Source: Schaedlerella arabinosiphila
Lineage (GTDB): Bacteria > Bacillota > Clostridia > Lachnospirales > Lachnospiraceae
DNA: 64,000 bases
Direction: 5' to 3'
NCBI RefSeq assembly: GCF_003885045.1
Contig: NZ_RHJS01000002.1
Coordinates: 1,426,001-1,490,000, forward strand
Made by a program: the position numbers and the translations under genes. Position 1 is the stretch's first letter, and every line of letters begins with the position of its first letter. The notes beneath the pieces are model-generated. The model worked only from the letters and a program-made list of their open reading frames with translations, had not been told where the DNA came from and ran no database searches. Positions 43,908 through 51,763 of this stretch are shown here, piece by piece.

Positions 43908-43932
43908 AAAACTATCAAAGGAGGTGTAAGCG

Positions 43933-44175
43933 ATGACAATAAATACAAATACAATGGTTTCTATTACGGAAGCAAATCAGAATTTTTCAAAAGTAGCAAG
44001 ATTAGTGGATGAGCATGGAACGGCTGTTATTTTGAAAAACAATGTACCAAGATACCTTGTCGTAGATTTTAGCAAAGCAGATTATGATGCTGTTGCATCA
44101 AATGAAGATGTATTGACCATATCGAAACGATTGATTGAGAAGAATAAGGAATCTTATGAGGTGCTTGCAAAGTGA
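43933..44175 (+). CDS. phd: Phd/YefM-family antitoxin
   Basis: The 80-aa antitoxin has the Phd/YefM opening (MVSITEANQNFSKVARLVDE) and ILKNNVPRYLVVDF. A helical C-terminal tail (SKRLIEKNKESYEVLAK) should bind and block Doc. It starts with AAAGGAGGTG and overlaps doc by 4 bases. Base composition (AT-rich) differs from the surrounding genes, suggesting acquisition by transfer. Confidence 0.88.
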   Translation: MTINTNTMVSITEANQNFSKVARLVDEHGTAVILKNNVPRYLVVDFSKADYDAVASNEDVLTISKRLIEKNKESYEVLAK

Positions 44176-44548
44176 TAAAGCTGACAAAAGAACAAATTCT
44201 GTTACTTCACACTCACTTAATACAGACTACCGGAGGAAGTGATGGGATTAGGGATGTGGGTCTGCTTGAGTCTGCATTAGAAAGTCCATTCCAATCTTAC
44301 GGAGGAGAGGAATTATATCCAAGCATACAGGCAAAAGCAGCAAGACTTTGTTATGGATTAGTTAAAAATCATGCAATGATAGATGGCAACAAAAGAATCG
44401 GGTGCCATGCCATGTTAGTTTTTTGGCATTAAATGGTTATGAGATGGTATATACCCAGAAAGAATTATCAGATTTAATATTAGATGTAGCAGAAGATAGG
44501 AAGCAACAGAAAGATATTTTACATTGGTTGCTGGTGCATCAGATGTAA
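44172..44548 (+). pseudogene. doc: Doc-family (Fic fold) toxin, frameshifted
   Basis: Frame 1 codes 86 residues including the Fic/Doc motif NHAMIDGNKRIG, then stops at 44432 just after a run of six Ts (GTTTTTTGG). In the -1 frame the family C-terminus continues (LALNGYEMVYTQKELSD, ending HWLLVHQM) to a stop at 44546-44548. One lost T explains the break. Doc phosphorylates EF-Tu in the characterised case. The toxin may be inactivated, phase variable through the T run, rescued by slippage, or the break may be a sequencing error. Confidence 0.8.
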
Positions 44549-44631
44549 GTAAAACTTTTTAAAATAGTTGAAAAAAAGGGACATGAGTGTGTCATTGAGA
44601 ACCATGTAAAAAATGTTTGAGCAGAATTGTG

Positions 44632-44645
44632 CTGTGAATAGTAAC
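44632..44645 (+). repeat. Copy of the CTGTGAA-AGTAAC repeat-end motif
   Basis: CTGTGAATAGTAAC differs by one base from the end of the palindromic repeat at 54052. It lies between doc and the fucosidase promoter; the remainder of this 210-base spacer shows only the promoter and operator. Confidence 0.45.
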
Positions 44646-44675
44646 CAGAAGTGATCTGTCTCTCCAATTCCGCGA

Positions 44676-44704
44676 TTGACATTTTCACACAGATGTAGGA
44701 TAAT
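44676..44704 (+). promoter_or_regulatory. Fucosidase promoter
   Basis: TTGACA (44676-44681), a 17-base spacer and GATAAT (44699-44704). Confidence 0.75.
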
Positions 44705-44722
44705 AAAATCACATCAAAAGTA

Positions 44723-44738
44723 AAACGTTTCGCGAAAC
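44723..44738 (+). promoter_or_regulatory. LacI-type operator at the fucosidase promoter
   Basis: The palindrome GTTTCGCGAAAC (44727-44738), within AAAACGTTTCGCGAAAC, lies about 20 bases after the -10 box. Its left part, inverted, recurs as CGCGAAACGTTTT at 47527-47539, upstream of the LacI gene, so the pair suggests autoregulation and control of the fucosidase. Confidence 0.65.
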
Positions 44739-44760
44739 AAAAAAAAGGAGAGACAAAAAA

Positions 44761-46005
44761 ATGCAAGACACAAAACAGCAGTGGTTTAAGGAGGCCAAGT
44801 TCGGCCTGTTCATTCACTGGGGGCTGTATGCGCTCCTGGCCGGAGAGTACAACGGGAAAAAGACGGACCGGATCGCAGAGTGGATCATGAACGACCTGGA
44901 TATCCCGGCAGAAGAGTATGAGAAGCTGGCCGCACAGTTCAATCCGGTGGAATTTGACGCGGATGGGATCGTGCGCAAGGCAAAGGAGTGGGGGATGAAG
45001 TACATTGTATTTACCTCCAAGCACCACGAAGGCTTTGCCATGTGGGATTCCAAGTGCAGCGACTACAATGTGGTAAAGGCGACTCCTTACGGCAGGGATA
45101 TCGTAAGGCAGTTCCGTGAAGCCTGCGACAGGCACGGCATGAAGCTCGGCTTTTACTATTCCCAGGCCCAGGACTGGCACGACCCGGACGGCTACATGCA
45201 CAGAAAGGACAACTCCGGAAAGAACTACCGTGCATATCTGGAGCGGAAGTGTTTCCCGCAGCTTCGGGAACTGCTGACAGAGTACGGGGAGGTTGCGCTG
45301 ATCTGGTTTGATACCCCCATGGGCACGACCAGGGAAGAGAGCCAGGAGATGGTGGATCTGGTGAAGAGACTGCAGCCGAACTGCATCGTCAGCGGACGGA
45401 TCGGCAATGGGCTGGGAGAGTATATGACGACGGGGGACAACTTTATCCCGCGCCTGCCCTATGAAGGGGACTGGGAAGTTCCGGCAACGCTGAATGATAC
45501 ATGGGGCTTCAATAAGGACGACCACAACTGGAAAGATGCGGAGGAGATCATCCATCTCCTGGTAAAGATCAACAGCAGGGGCGGAAATTATCTGCTCAAC
45601 ATCGGGCCGGAGGCTTCCGGGCATGTGCCGGAGGAAAGCATAAAGATACTGGATGAAGTGGGGAAGTATGTCAATGAGAATGAAGAAGCCATTTTCGGTA
45701 CCAAGCGGGTCGGGATCTATGCCTATGAGCTGGATTGGGGCATGCTGACCCGGAAGGACCATAAGCTCTATGTCCATGTATTCAAACCGAGAAGGCGGGT
45801 GGAGCTTCTGAACATCGGAAACCGGATTACAGGCGCCTATCTAGTAGCGGATAAGAGGCCGCTGGAATTTGAGACCGGAGCGACCTGTGAAGGCTGCAGC
45901 TCCATCGAGGTGGAAGTTCCGGAGGAATATTTTGACAGGAAAAATTACAGCATCTGTCTGGAAATGGAAGAGGAAGAGCCGATTTTTGAACCCATTATCG
46001 GATAG
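44761..46005 (+). CDS. Alpha-L-fucosidase, glycoside hydrolase family 29
   Basis: The 414-aa enzyme has the GH29 barrel: FGLFIHWGLYALLAGEY at the start, YIVFTSKHHEGFAMWDSK, KLGFYYSQAQDWH and the nucleophile Asp184 in LIWFDTPMG. NSRGGNYLLNIGP closes the barrel, and a small C-terminal beta domain follows. There is no signal peptide, so it should act in the cytoplasm on imported fucosylated oligosaccharides, such as host or milk glycans. It has an AAAGGAGAG site and a LacI-type operator in its leader. A terminator follows. Confidence 0.92.
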   Translation: MQDTKQQWFKEAKFGLFIHWGLYALLAGEYNGKKTDRIAEWIMNDLDIPAEEYEKLAAQFNPVEFDADGIVRKAKEWGMKYIVFTSKHHEGFAMWDSKCSDYNVVKATPYGRDIVRQFREACDRHGMKLGFYYSQAQDWHDPDGYMHRKDNSGKNYRAYLERKCFPQLRELLTEYGEVALIWFDTPMGTTREESQEMVDLVKRLQPNCIVSGRIGNGLGEYMTTGDNFIPRLPYEGDWEVPATLNDTWGFNKDDHNWKDAEEIIHLLVKINSRGGNYLLNIGPEASGHVPEESIKILDEVGKYVNENEEAIFGTKRVGIYAYELDWGMLTRKDHKLYVHVFKPRRRVELLNIGNRITGAYLVADKRPLEFETGATCEGCSSIEVEVPEEYFDRKNYSICLEMEEEEPIFEPIIG

Positions 46006-46035
46006 GGCGGGACGTAAGCCGTCTTGCAGTTAAGA

Positions 46036-46117
46036 GGCCGGGGAAGGGTGCGGTACGAGAAGACTGCCTTTTGCAGAAATCTTGTATCCCAAAGCATTCG
46101 TTCCCCGGCCCTTTTTT
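46036..46117 (+). terminator. Terminator after the fucosidase gene
   Basis: GGCCGGGGAA pairs perfectly with TTCCCCGGCC across a long loop, followed by CTTTTTT. Confidence 0.7.
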
Positions 46118-46205
46118 GGCTGCAGGTTATACCTGGCAGGCGTGCCCCGCAGCCTGGGCCGCTCCCTGAAAATCCCGGAAAGCCCGCCGCTGTCCGTCAT
46201 GGGGA

Positions 46206-47420
46206 TCAGGATCTGCCTGTCAGCCCCAGGTCTTTTACAGACTGCCTTTCCTGGAAATGCACATCAATACATTCGGTCAGCGGAAAGTCGGAATAATCCC
46301 CCTGTATCCTTCGATAAAGGATGCCGGAAGCCTGTTCCCCGATCCGGGAAAGATCCTGTGCCACAGAGGTGATGGGCGGATACATGCTGGAGAACAGAGG
46401 GTCGTCGTCAAAGGTGACAACGGATACATCTTCCGGGATGGAGTAGCCGCAGGCGCTGGATTCGATGAGCCCGCCCATGGCGCTTAAATAATTTGTAAAA
46501 AAGACGGCGCTGGGCGGATCACCGCTCTCCATAATCTGCCGGAAATGCTCCTTTCCCAGGTCAATGGTCTTCTGGCTGATCCCAAACAGGATGGGGCCGG
46601 ACATGGTAATGCAGGTCTGTGCCTGCCCGAACGCATCCTGAAAGCCTCTGATACGCTGGTACACAGGTGTGGAATAAGAGGCATGGTCCAGAATATGGAC
46701 CCGTTTATGGCCCTTTTCCAGCAGATATCGGCCCAGCATCGCGCCGCCCCTGTAATTGTCCGATATCACGCAGTCTACAGGGCGGTATTTCGAAACCGGC
46801 CCTCCATCCGACAGAAGGGAGGGCTGGCTGTCCAGATCCGCCGCGCCAAAGGGCGGGCCTTCGGTCCCGGCACTTGCCGCACTCCGGGCCTGATTTCTGG
46901 TTCCGGGATTCACCGCACTCCGAGCCTGGCCTTCGGTCCCGGCACTTACCGCACTCTGGATCTGGTCTGCAGCTCCGGGATTTTGATCCAGCACCACCAC
47001 AGGGATGTTCTGATCCAGCAGCAGATGGTAGTGATTGTCCCGGGAATTGTAGGGGAGCATGATCACGCCGTCGATGTTGCGGACGATCAGATCCTGAATG
47101 GCCTGGATTTCCGTCTCCTCGTCATGGCAGAACGAACAGGTGATGACGGTGTAGCCGTATTTGACGAAATACTGGGAGACCGAGCTGATGATCGGGCCCC
47201 AGAAATAATTTCCCAGGTCGGATATGAGGATGGCCACCGTCATGGTGTGCCTGGAACGCAGGATCTGGGCGGTATGGTTGGGCTTATAATTCAGATGGGC
47301 AATCGCTTCCTCAATGCGGCGCTGGTTCTTCTCGTTGATTTTTTTATGGTTGAGATATTTGGAAATCGTGGCCAGGGAAAGGCCGGTCTCCCTGGCGATA
47401 TCTTTGATCGTGACTTTCAT
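46206..47420 (-). CDS. LacI-family regulator with internal 12-aa repeats
   Basis: The 404-aa protein has the LacI helix-turn-helix (MKVTIKDIARETGLSLATIS, then KYLNHKKIN) and a sugar-binding core (VAILISDLGNYFWGPIISS; DCVISDNYRGGAMLG; VVTFDDDPLFSSMYPPITSV). Between VVLDQNPG and the VDCV strand there is an insertion of about 60 residues made of 12-aa repeats (QARSAVNPGTRN-like), so the protein is longer than the usual 330-345. Its promoter region shares an operator half with the divergent fucosidase gene, its likely target. An opposite-facing paralogue lies 1.5 kb away. Confidence 0.88.
   Translation of the reverse strand: MKVTIKDIARETGLSLATISKYLNHKKINEKNQRRIEEAIAHLNYKPNHTAQILRSRHTMTVAILISDLGNYFWGPIISSVSQYFVKYGYTVITCSFCHDEETEIQAIQDLIVRNIDGVIMLPYNSRDNHYHLLLDQNIPVVVLDQNPGAADQIQSAVSAGTEGQARSAVNPGTRNQARSAASAGTEGPPFGAADLDSQPSLLSDGGPVSKYRPVDCVISDNYRGGAMLGRYLLEKGHKRVHILDHASYSTPVYQRIRGFQDAFGQAQTCITMSGPILFGISQKTIDLGKEHFRQIMESGDPPSAVFFTNYLSAMGGLIESSACGYSIPEDVSVVTFDDDPLFSSMYPPITSVAQDLSRIGEQASGILYRRIQGDYSDFPLTECIDVHFQERQSVKDLGLTGRS
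46857..46970. repeat. 36-bp minisatellite inside the LacI gene
   Basis: Three 36-bp units start at 46857, 46893 and 46929, with a partial fourth from 46965. Units 1 and 3 are nearly identical (GCCTTCGGTCCCGGCACTT...); unit 2 is diverged. The period is 12 codons, so copy-number change keeps the frame. Confidence 0.9.
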
Positions 47421-47464
47421 CTGTTCCTCCGATCTGTCATGCCTGCGGGCATTCTGTCACAGGC

Positions 47465-47493
47465 ATTTTACCATGAAATCCTCAAATTAACAA
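47465..47493 (-). promoter_or_regulatory. Promoter of the LacI-repeat gene
   Basis: On the minus strand TTGTTA (47493-47488), a 17-base spacer and TAAAAT (47470-47465). The operator-like CGCGAAACGTTTT lies 34 bases further upstream at 47527-47539. Confidence 0.65.
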
Positions 47494-47526
47494 CCAGAGA
47501 AAAGTGAAAGCAGGTGCGGACATAAA

Positions 47527-47539
47527 CGCGAAACGTTTT
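47527..47539 (+). promoter_or_regulatory. Operator-like sequence upstream of the LacI gene
   Basis: CGCGAAACGTTTT matches the inverse of the fucosidase operator core (44724-44736). Confidence 0.55.
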
Positions 47540-47662
47540 TAGTAGAGCGAAAAGACGGCGCTGCTCTTCACAGTCCTTTTGAAAAAAGGCTACCGCAATC
47601 CCACTGGCTTTAGACGGTGGGTTAAGGTAGCCAAAAGTGGCAGTTTGTGTTATACTTGCGTC

Positions 47663-48070
47663 ATGGGAACATGGAAATCAAAAAACAGGCACAAGTATTT
47701 ATTACAGTATCACACACTATTCGTGTGTAAATACAGAAAGAAATTACTGATACCAAAACAAATATCAGATGATATAAAACAGCTTTCGCATGAGATATGC
47801 CAAAAACATAACGTCATTATCAAATACAAGGAAACAGATAAAGACCATATCCATTATATGATAGAAACATTACGAAGTATCCCTTGTGGAGAACCAACAA
47901 TGTCTATTAGTAAAATCGTTAACCTGATGAAAAGTGATACTACATATCATATTTGGGAAAGATATCCAAACTATCATATAAAGCAATTCTGGAAAGAGCG
48001 TACCTTTTGGACAGACGGATATTTTGCGTGTAGTGTGGGAAATGTTCCAGAAGAAATGCTGCGTAAATAG
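47663..48070 (+). pseudogene. tnpA: IS200/IS605 transposase TnpA with amber stop at the catalytic tyrosine
   Basis: The 135-aa product is a single-domain HUH (Y1) transposase. The HUH pair is KDHIHYMIE near residue 65, and FWTDGYFACSVGNVPEE leads to the final helix. In ISHp608 TnpA the nucleophile is Tyr127, in a K/Q-YIENQ helix. Here the codons read CGT AAA TAG ATA GAA AAT CAA, that is R-K-stop-I-E-N-Q, so a stop replaces exactly that tyrosine. Reading continues in frame for 16 more residues to 48119. The enzyme should be dead unless the amber is suppressed. Confidence 0.85.
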
Positions 48071-48104
48071 ATAGAAAATCAAGGATATAAGGTGGTGATA
48101 GCAA

Positions 48105-48643
48105 GTGTTAAAAGCATATAAGTACAGAATATATCCAAATAAGGAGCAAAAAATACAGATTGCAAAAACATTTGGCTGTTGCCGTTTTGTTTATAACCAG
48201 ACACTGGCATACCGCAAAGAAGCTTACGAAAAAGAAAAGAAGTCCGTCAGTAAAACAGATTGTAATAATTACTGTAACAGGGAATTAAAGAAAGAATATG
48301 AGTGGCTGAAAGAAGTGGACAAATTTGCCCTGACGAATGCCATTTACAACATGGACTGTGGATGGTAAAGAATCATTATCTGGCAAAATCAATATCCGAT
48401 GTGTCATGGCATGAGCTGACAAGGCAGTTAGAGTACAAGGCAAAATGGAATGAGAGGAAATATATAAAAATAGATACATTTTATGCCAGCAGCCAGATCT
48501 GCTCTAATTGTGGGTATCAGAACAAGGACATGAAGGATTTATCAGTAAGGGAATGGGTGTGCCCAATATGTGGAGCAAAGCATGACAGAGATATCAATGC
48601 TGCGAAAAATATTTTAGCAGAAGGATTACGGCAGATAGCATAA
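48105..48643 (+). pseudogene. tnpB: TnpB (RNA-guided nuclease family), internally deleted
   Basis: The N-terminal part (GTG 48105, 87 residues: LKAYKYRIYPNKEQKIQI, with FVYNQTLAYRKEAYEKE) and the C-terminal part (from about 48362: [19 protein letters not shown]) are in different frames. The latter holds the zinc finger CSNCGYQ...CPICGAKH and the Ruv[14 protein letters not shown]. About 190 residues between them are missing, including RuvC-I and the RuvC-II glutamate, so no nuclease can be made. The ribosome site (AAGGTGGTGA) is intact. Confidence 0.85.
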
Positions 48644-48772
48644 GATAATAAAATACAAATAGGGACGGTTCAGCCCGAATTAACGCCTGTGGAGATAGTA
48701 GGTAAGTGCCCTATGGGTATACGAGGTCTATGAAGCAGGAAGCACATTGGCTTTAGACAATGGGTAGTTCAC
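48644..48772 (+). ncRNA. Right-end omega-RNA scaffold region of the IS605 element
   Basis: In IS200/IS605 elements the guide RNA of TnpB comes from the tnpB 3' end and the right end. Here the stretch after tnpB ends in the stem CATTG/CAATG with loop GCTTTAGA and then GGTAGTTCAC, similar to right ends of clostridial relatives. The guide would be the flanking bases from 48773. Its transcription is inferred. Confidence 0.5.
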
Positions 48773-48889
48773 ATGTGTTACAATGAGGAACATGAGACAA
48801 AAAATGCTATTGCAGGAACAAAAGAGGCAGGCCGCGGAAGGATACCGGCGATTTCCCAAGCATGGCACGGAGGGTAAGGAGAATCGGAT

Positions 48890-49915
48890 ATGGCGGTGAC
48901 GATCAAGGACGTGGCGCGGGAGACAAATCTTGCGATCTCGACAATTTCAAAGTATATGAACGGCGGCACGGTCCGGCCGGAGAACCGGGAACGGATCAAG
49001 GAGGCTGTCCGCAAGCTGGGATATTCGCCCAACCATACGGCCCGCGGACTCAGAACCTCCCGGACCTACATGATCGGCCTGGTGACCGGGAAGATGTTCT
49101 CGCCCCATACGGCACGCATCCTCAGTGAGATTGAGAAAAAGCTTCGGCTCCTGGGATACTCCGTCACCTTCGCGACTCACGAGGAGAACGGAATCCAGGC
49201 CAAGGAGTATGTGGACTATATGGTGGAGAGGGGCGTGGACGGCATCATCTCCACCCCCATCGGGACCGGGCAGGATTATCTGAAAAGCGCGGCGGAACAG
49301 AAGATTCCCGTGGTGATACTGGAAGAGAACAGCGCGGGCAACCAGGCGGACTGCGTACAGGTGGACTGCAGCGGGGGCGCCTATCTCATCGTAGAGCATC
49401 TGATCGAGAAAGGACACCGGGAGATCGCCGTCATCAAGGGCCCGGATTACAAACTGACTTCCCGGGAACGGCTGCGCGGCTACCTACGGGTGATGGAGGA
49501 CTACGGCTGTCCCATCCGGGAGGAATACATGATACAGGGAGATTTTTCATACAAATCCGGATACGAGGGGATTCGGAGGCTGTGGGAACTGGAAAAAAAG
49601 CCGACGGCGGTATTTGTCAGCAATTATGACATGTGCCTGGGGGCCATGGCGGCTGTCTACAACCTGAACATCCGTGTGCCGGAGGAACTCTCCGTCGTAT
49701 CCTTTGACGACTTCGAATTGTCTGTGATGGTTCGGCCCAGGCTGACTACGGTGCGCCAGCCTTTGGAACAGATGGCGGATACGGCCGTGGATCTGCTGTA
49801 TCGGCGGATGCAGGGGGACTACTCGGATTTTCCGCGGAAGATCCGTTTAAAACCAGAATGCGTCTGCAGGGATTCTGTAAAGAGCTGTTTATTCCCGCAA
49901 AACGGCGGCGCATAG
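48890..49915 (+). CDS. LacI-family transcriptional regulator
   Basis: The 341-aa protein has the LacI helix-turn-helix (VTIKDVARETNLAISTISKY) and a complete effector domain (MIGLVTGKMFSPHTARILSE; GGAYLIVEHLIEKGHREIAV; VPEELSVVSFDDFELSVM). It is a paralogue of the LacI protein at 46206: both end with YRR-x-QGDYSDFP. It lacks the repeat insertion. An AAGGAG site precedes ATG 48890. ade follows after 49 bases on the same strand, so it may control adenine catabolism, but no operator is evident. Confidence 0.88.
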   Translation: MAVTIKDVARETNLAISTISKYMNGGTVRPENRERIKEAVRKLGYSPNHTARGLRTSRTYMIGLVTGKMFSPHTARILSEIEKKLRLLGYSVTFATHEENGIQAKEYVDYMVERGVDGIISTPIGTGQDYLKSAAEQKIPVVILEENSAGNQADCVQVDCSGGAYLIVEHLIEKGHREIAVIKGPDYKLTSRERLRGYLRVMEDYGCPIREEYMIQGDFSYKSGYEGIRRLWELEKKPTAVFVSNYDMCLGAMAAVYNLNIRVPEELSVVSFDDFELSVMVRPRLTTVRQPLEQMADTAVDLLYRRMQGDYSDFPRKIRLKPECVCRDSVKSCLFPQNGGA

Positions 49916-49964
49916 GACCGCCATGATTTCTGCAAAAACAAAGAAAAGAAAGAAGGAAACTGCG

Positions 49965-51662
49965 ATGAAAAAGAGTATGATCCGGGCTGCAAAGGGAGAA
50001 ATCCCGGCAGACCTGGTGCTGAAAAACGGTAATGTGGTAAATGTATTTTCGGAAGAAATTGTCACATGCGACGTGGCGGTGGTGGACGGATGGATCGTCG
50101 GTCTGGGAAGCTACCAGGGAGAGCGTGAGATCGACTGTACGGGAAAATATATCGCCCCGGGGCTGATTGACGCCCATGTACATATCGAATCCTCCATGGT
50201 GTCCCCTCTGGAGTTTACGAAGTACATTGTGCGAAAGGGAACCACCGGGATCGTGGCAGATCCCCACGAGATCGTGAACGTCAGCGGAAAGCGGGGGATG
50301 GACTATATTCTGGACGCCTCGGAGCATGTGCCGGCGGACGTATATGTGATGGTTCCTTCCTCGGTTCCCGCCACCAATATTGATACCAACGGCGCCGGAA
50401 AATTTCTGGCCGAAGACATGGCAGAGTACAAATCCCATCCAAGGGTTCTGGGCCTGGGGGAAATGATGCGGTTCGTGGACGTGCTTGGGGAGGATCCGGA
50501 GACGATGGACAAGCTGGACGCGTTTTCGGATATGGTGATGGACGGCCATGCGCCGGGAATTTCTTCAAAAGAGATCCAGGCATACCGGATGGCCGGAATC
50601 CAGGATGACCATGAATGCTCCACCGGTGAGGAAGCGCTGGAGAAGCTGCGGGCCGGATTTCACATTCTGGTGCGGGAGGGCAGCGGGGCGAAGAACCTGG
50701 AAAGCATCTTAAGCGGCCTCCTGAAAAAAGGAGCGTCCCTGGACAACTGTATGTTCTGTACGGACGACAAGCATCTGGAGGACATCGAAAAGGAAGGACA
50801 TATCAACTTTTGTGTCCGCAAGGCGATTGCCCTGGGCGTGCCCGAGGTGAAGGCATACAAAATGGCTTCGTGGAATGCGGCCCGGTTTTACGGAATCCCG
50901 CATGCCGGGGCGGTGGGGGCGGGCTACCGGGCCGACCTGCTGATTGTGGACGATCTGAGGGAGGCGGTGCCTTCCATGGTGATCAAAAACGGAACGGTGG
51001 TGGACGACGCGTGGCTGTCCTCCTTCGCATATGAGCTGAAAGACCGTTCCCTGCTGCATACGGTGTGTATTCGGAGCCTGTCGGAAGAAGATTTGTTTCT
51101 CACGAAAAAGGAAAAGAATCATGTGCTGGAGCTGGTGCCCAATGAACTGCTGACCCTGCACCGGGTGGAGGAAGTGCCCGGACAGCACGGAGAATTTACC
51201 CCGGCACAGGACTATGGAAAGCTGGTTGTAATGGAGCGGCACGGAAAGAACGGCAAGGTAGGCGTGTGCCCGGTGAAGGGATACGGAATCCGCTCCGGCG
51301 CCATTGCCACCACCATTTCCCACGATTCCCACAATATCATTGCGGCAGGCGATAATGACCGGGATATCCTGTGCGCGGTGAGGGAGCTGGGACGCATCCA
51401 GGGCGGATATGTGATCGCCTCGGGGGGGAAGGTTATTGATGAGCTCCCCCTTGCGCTCTCCGGGCTGATGAGCGTGAACTCTGCCGAGGAGGTGCAGGAA
51501 AAGACCGGGGAAATGGTTCAGAAGGCGCGGGACATGGGAGTGTCGGAAGGGGTAGACCCGTTTATCACCCTTTCCTTCATGGCCCTGACGGTGATTCCGG
51601 AATTGCGCCTGACCGAATCCGGGATGTTTGACGTGACTGCGATGCAGTTTATTGAAGAATGA
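49965..51662 (+). CDS. ade: Adenine deaminase
   Basis: The 565-aa enzyme converts adenine to hypoxanthine and ammonia. It is the Ade/AdeC amidohydrolase type: PGLIDAHVHIESSMVSP metal motif near residue 60, VADPHEIVNV, GLGEMMRFVDV, MDGHAPGIS and DDHECSTGEEA in the barrel. A C-terminal domain has HDSHNIIAAGDND and a final GGKVIDELPLALSGLMS. ATG 49965 has AAGGAAA upstream. It adds to the purine-salvage theme of punA and mtaD. Confidence 0.95.
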   Translation: MKKSMIRAAKGEIPADLVLKNGNVVNVFSEEIVTCDVAVVDGWIVGLGSYQGEREIDCTGKYIAPGLIDAHVHIESSMVSPLEFTKYIVRKGTTGIVADPHEIVNVSGKRGMDYILDASEHVPADVYVMVPSSVPATNIDTNGAGKFLAEDMAEYKSHPRVLGLGEMMRFVDVLGEDPETMDKLDAFSDMVMDGHAPGISSKEIQAYRMAGIQDDHECSTGEEALEKLRAGFHILVREGSGAKNLESILSGLLKKGASLDNCMFCTDDKHLEDIEKEGHINFCVRKAIALGVPEVKAYKMASWNAARFYGIPHAGAVGAGYRADLLIVDDLREAVPSMVIKNGTVVDDAWLSSFAYELKDRSLLHTVCIRSLSEEDLFLTKKEKNHVLELVPNELLTLHRVEEVPGQHGEFTPAQDYGKLVVMERHGKNGKVGVCPVKGYGIRSGAIATTISHDSHNIIAAGDNDRDILCAVRELGRIQGGYVIASGGKVIDELPLALSGLMSVNSAEEVQEKTGEMVQKARDMGVSEGVDPFITLSFMALTVIPELRLTESGMFDVTAMQFIEE

Positions 51663-51763
51663 AAGCATCCGGCAGGGACGCCGGAAGAGATCGAAACACA
51701 GCAAAATGGTTCCGCCTGTATGATTGCAGCCGTGCAGGCGGACAGGATTCAGGGGTAAGACAT

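Larger units (their letters stand above)
47585..48772 (+). mobile_element. IS200/IS605-family element, decayed
   Basis: The element spans a left-end hairpin (GGCTACC/GGTAGCC at 47588-47632 with inner CCCACT/GGTGGG), tnpA, a deleted tnpB and a right-end hairpin (CATTG/CAATG at 48745-48762). Both end hairpins share the loop GGCTTTAGAC, typical of the subterminal structures TnpA recognises. The length (about 1.19 kb) is shorter than intact relatives (about 1.7 kb) because tnpB lost its centre. There are no target duplications, as expected for this family. Ends are estimated. Confidence 0.8.

Noticed and set aside
46857..46970. 36-bp repeats considered as CRISPR
   Set aside because: No spacers; they lie inside the LacI reading frame with a 12-codon period.
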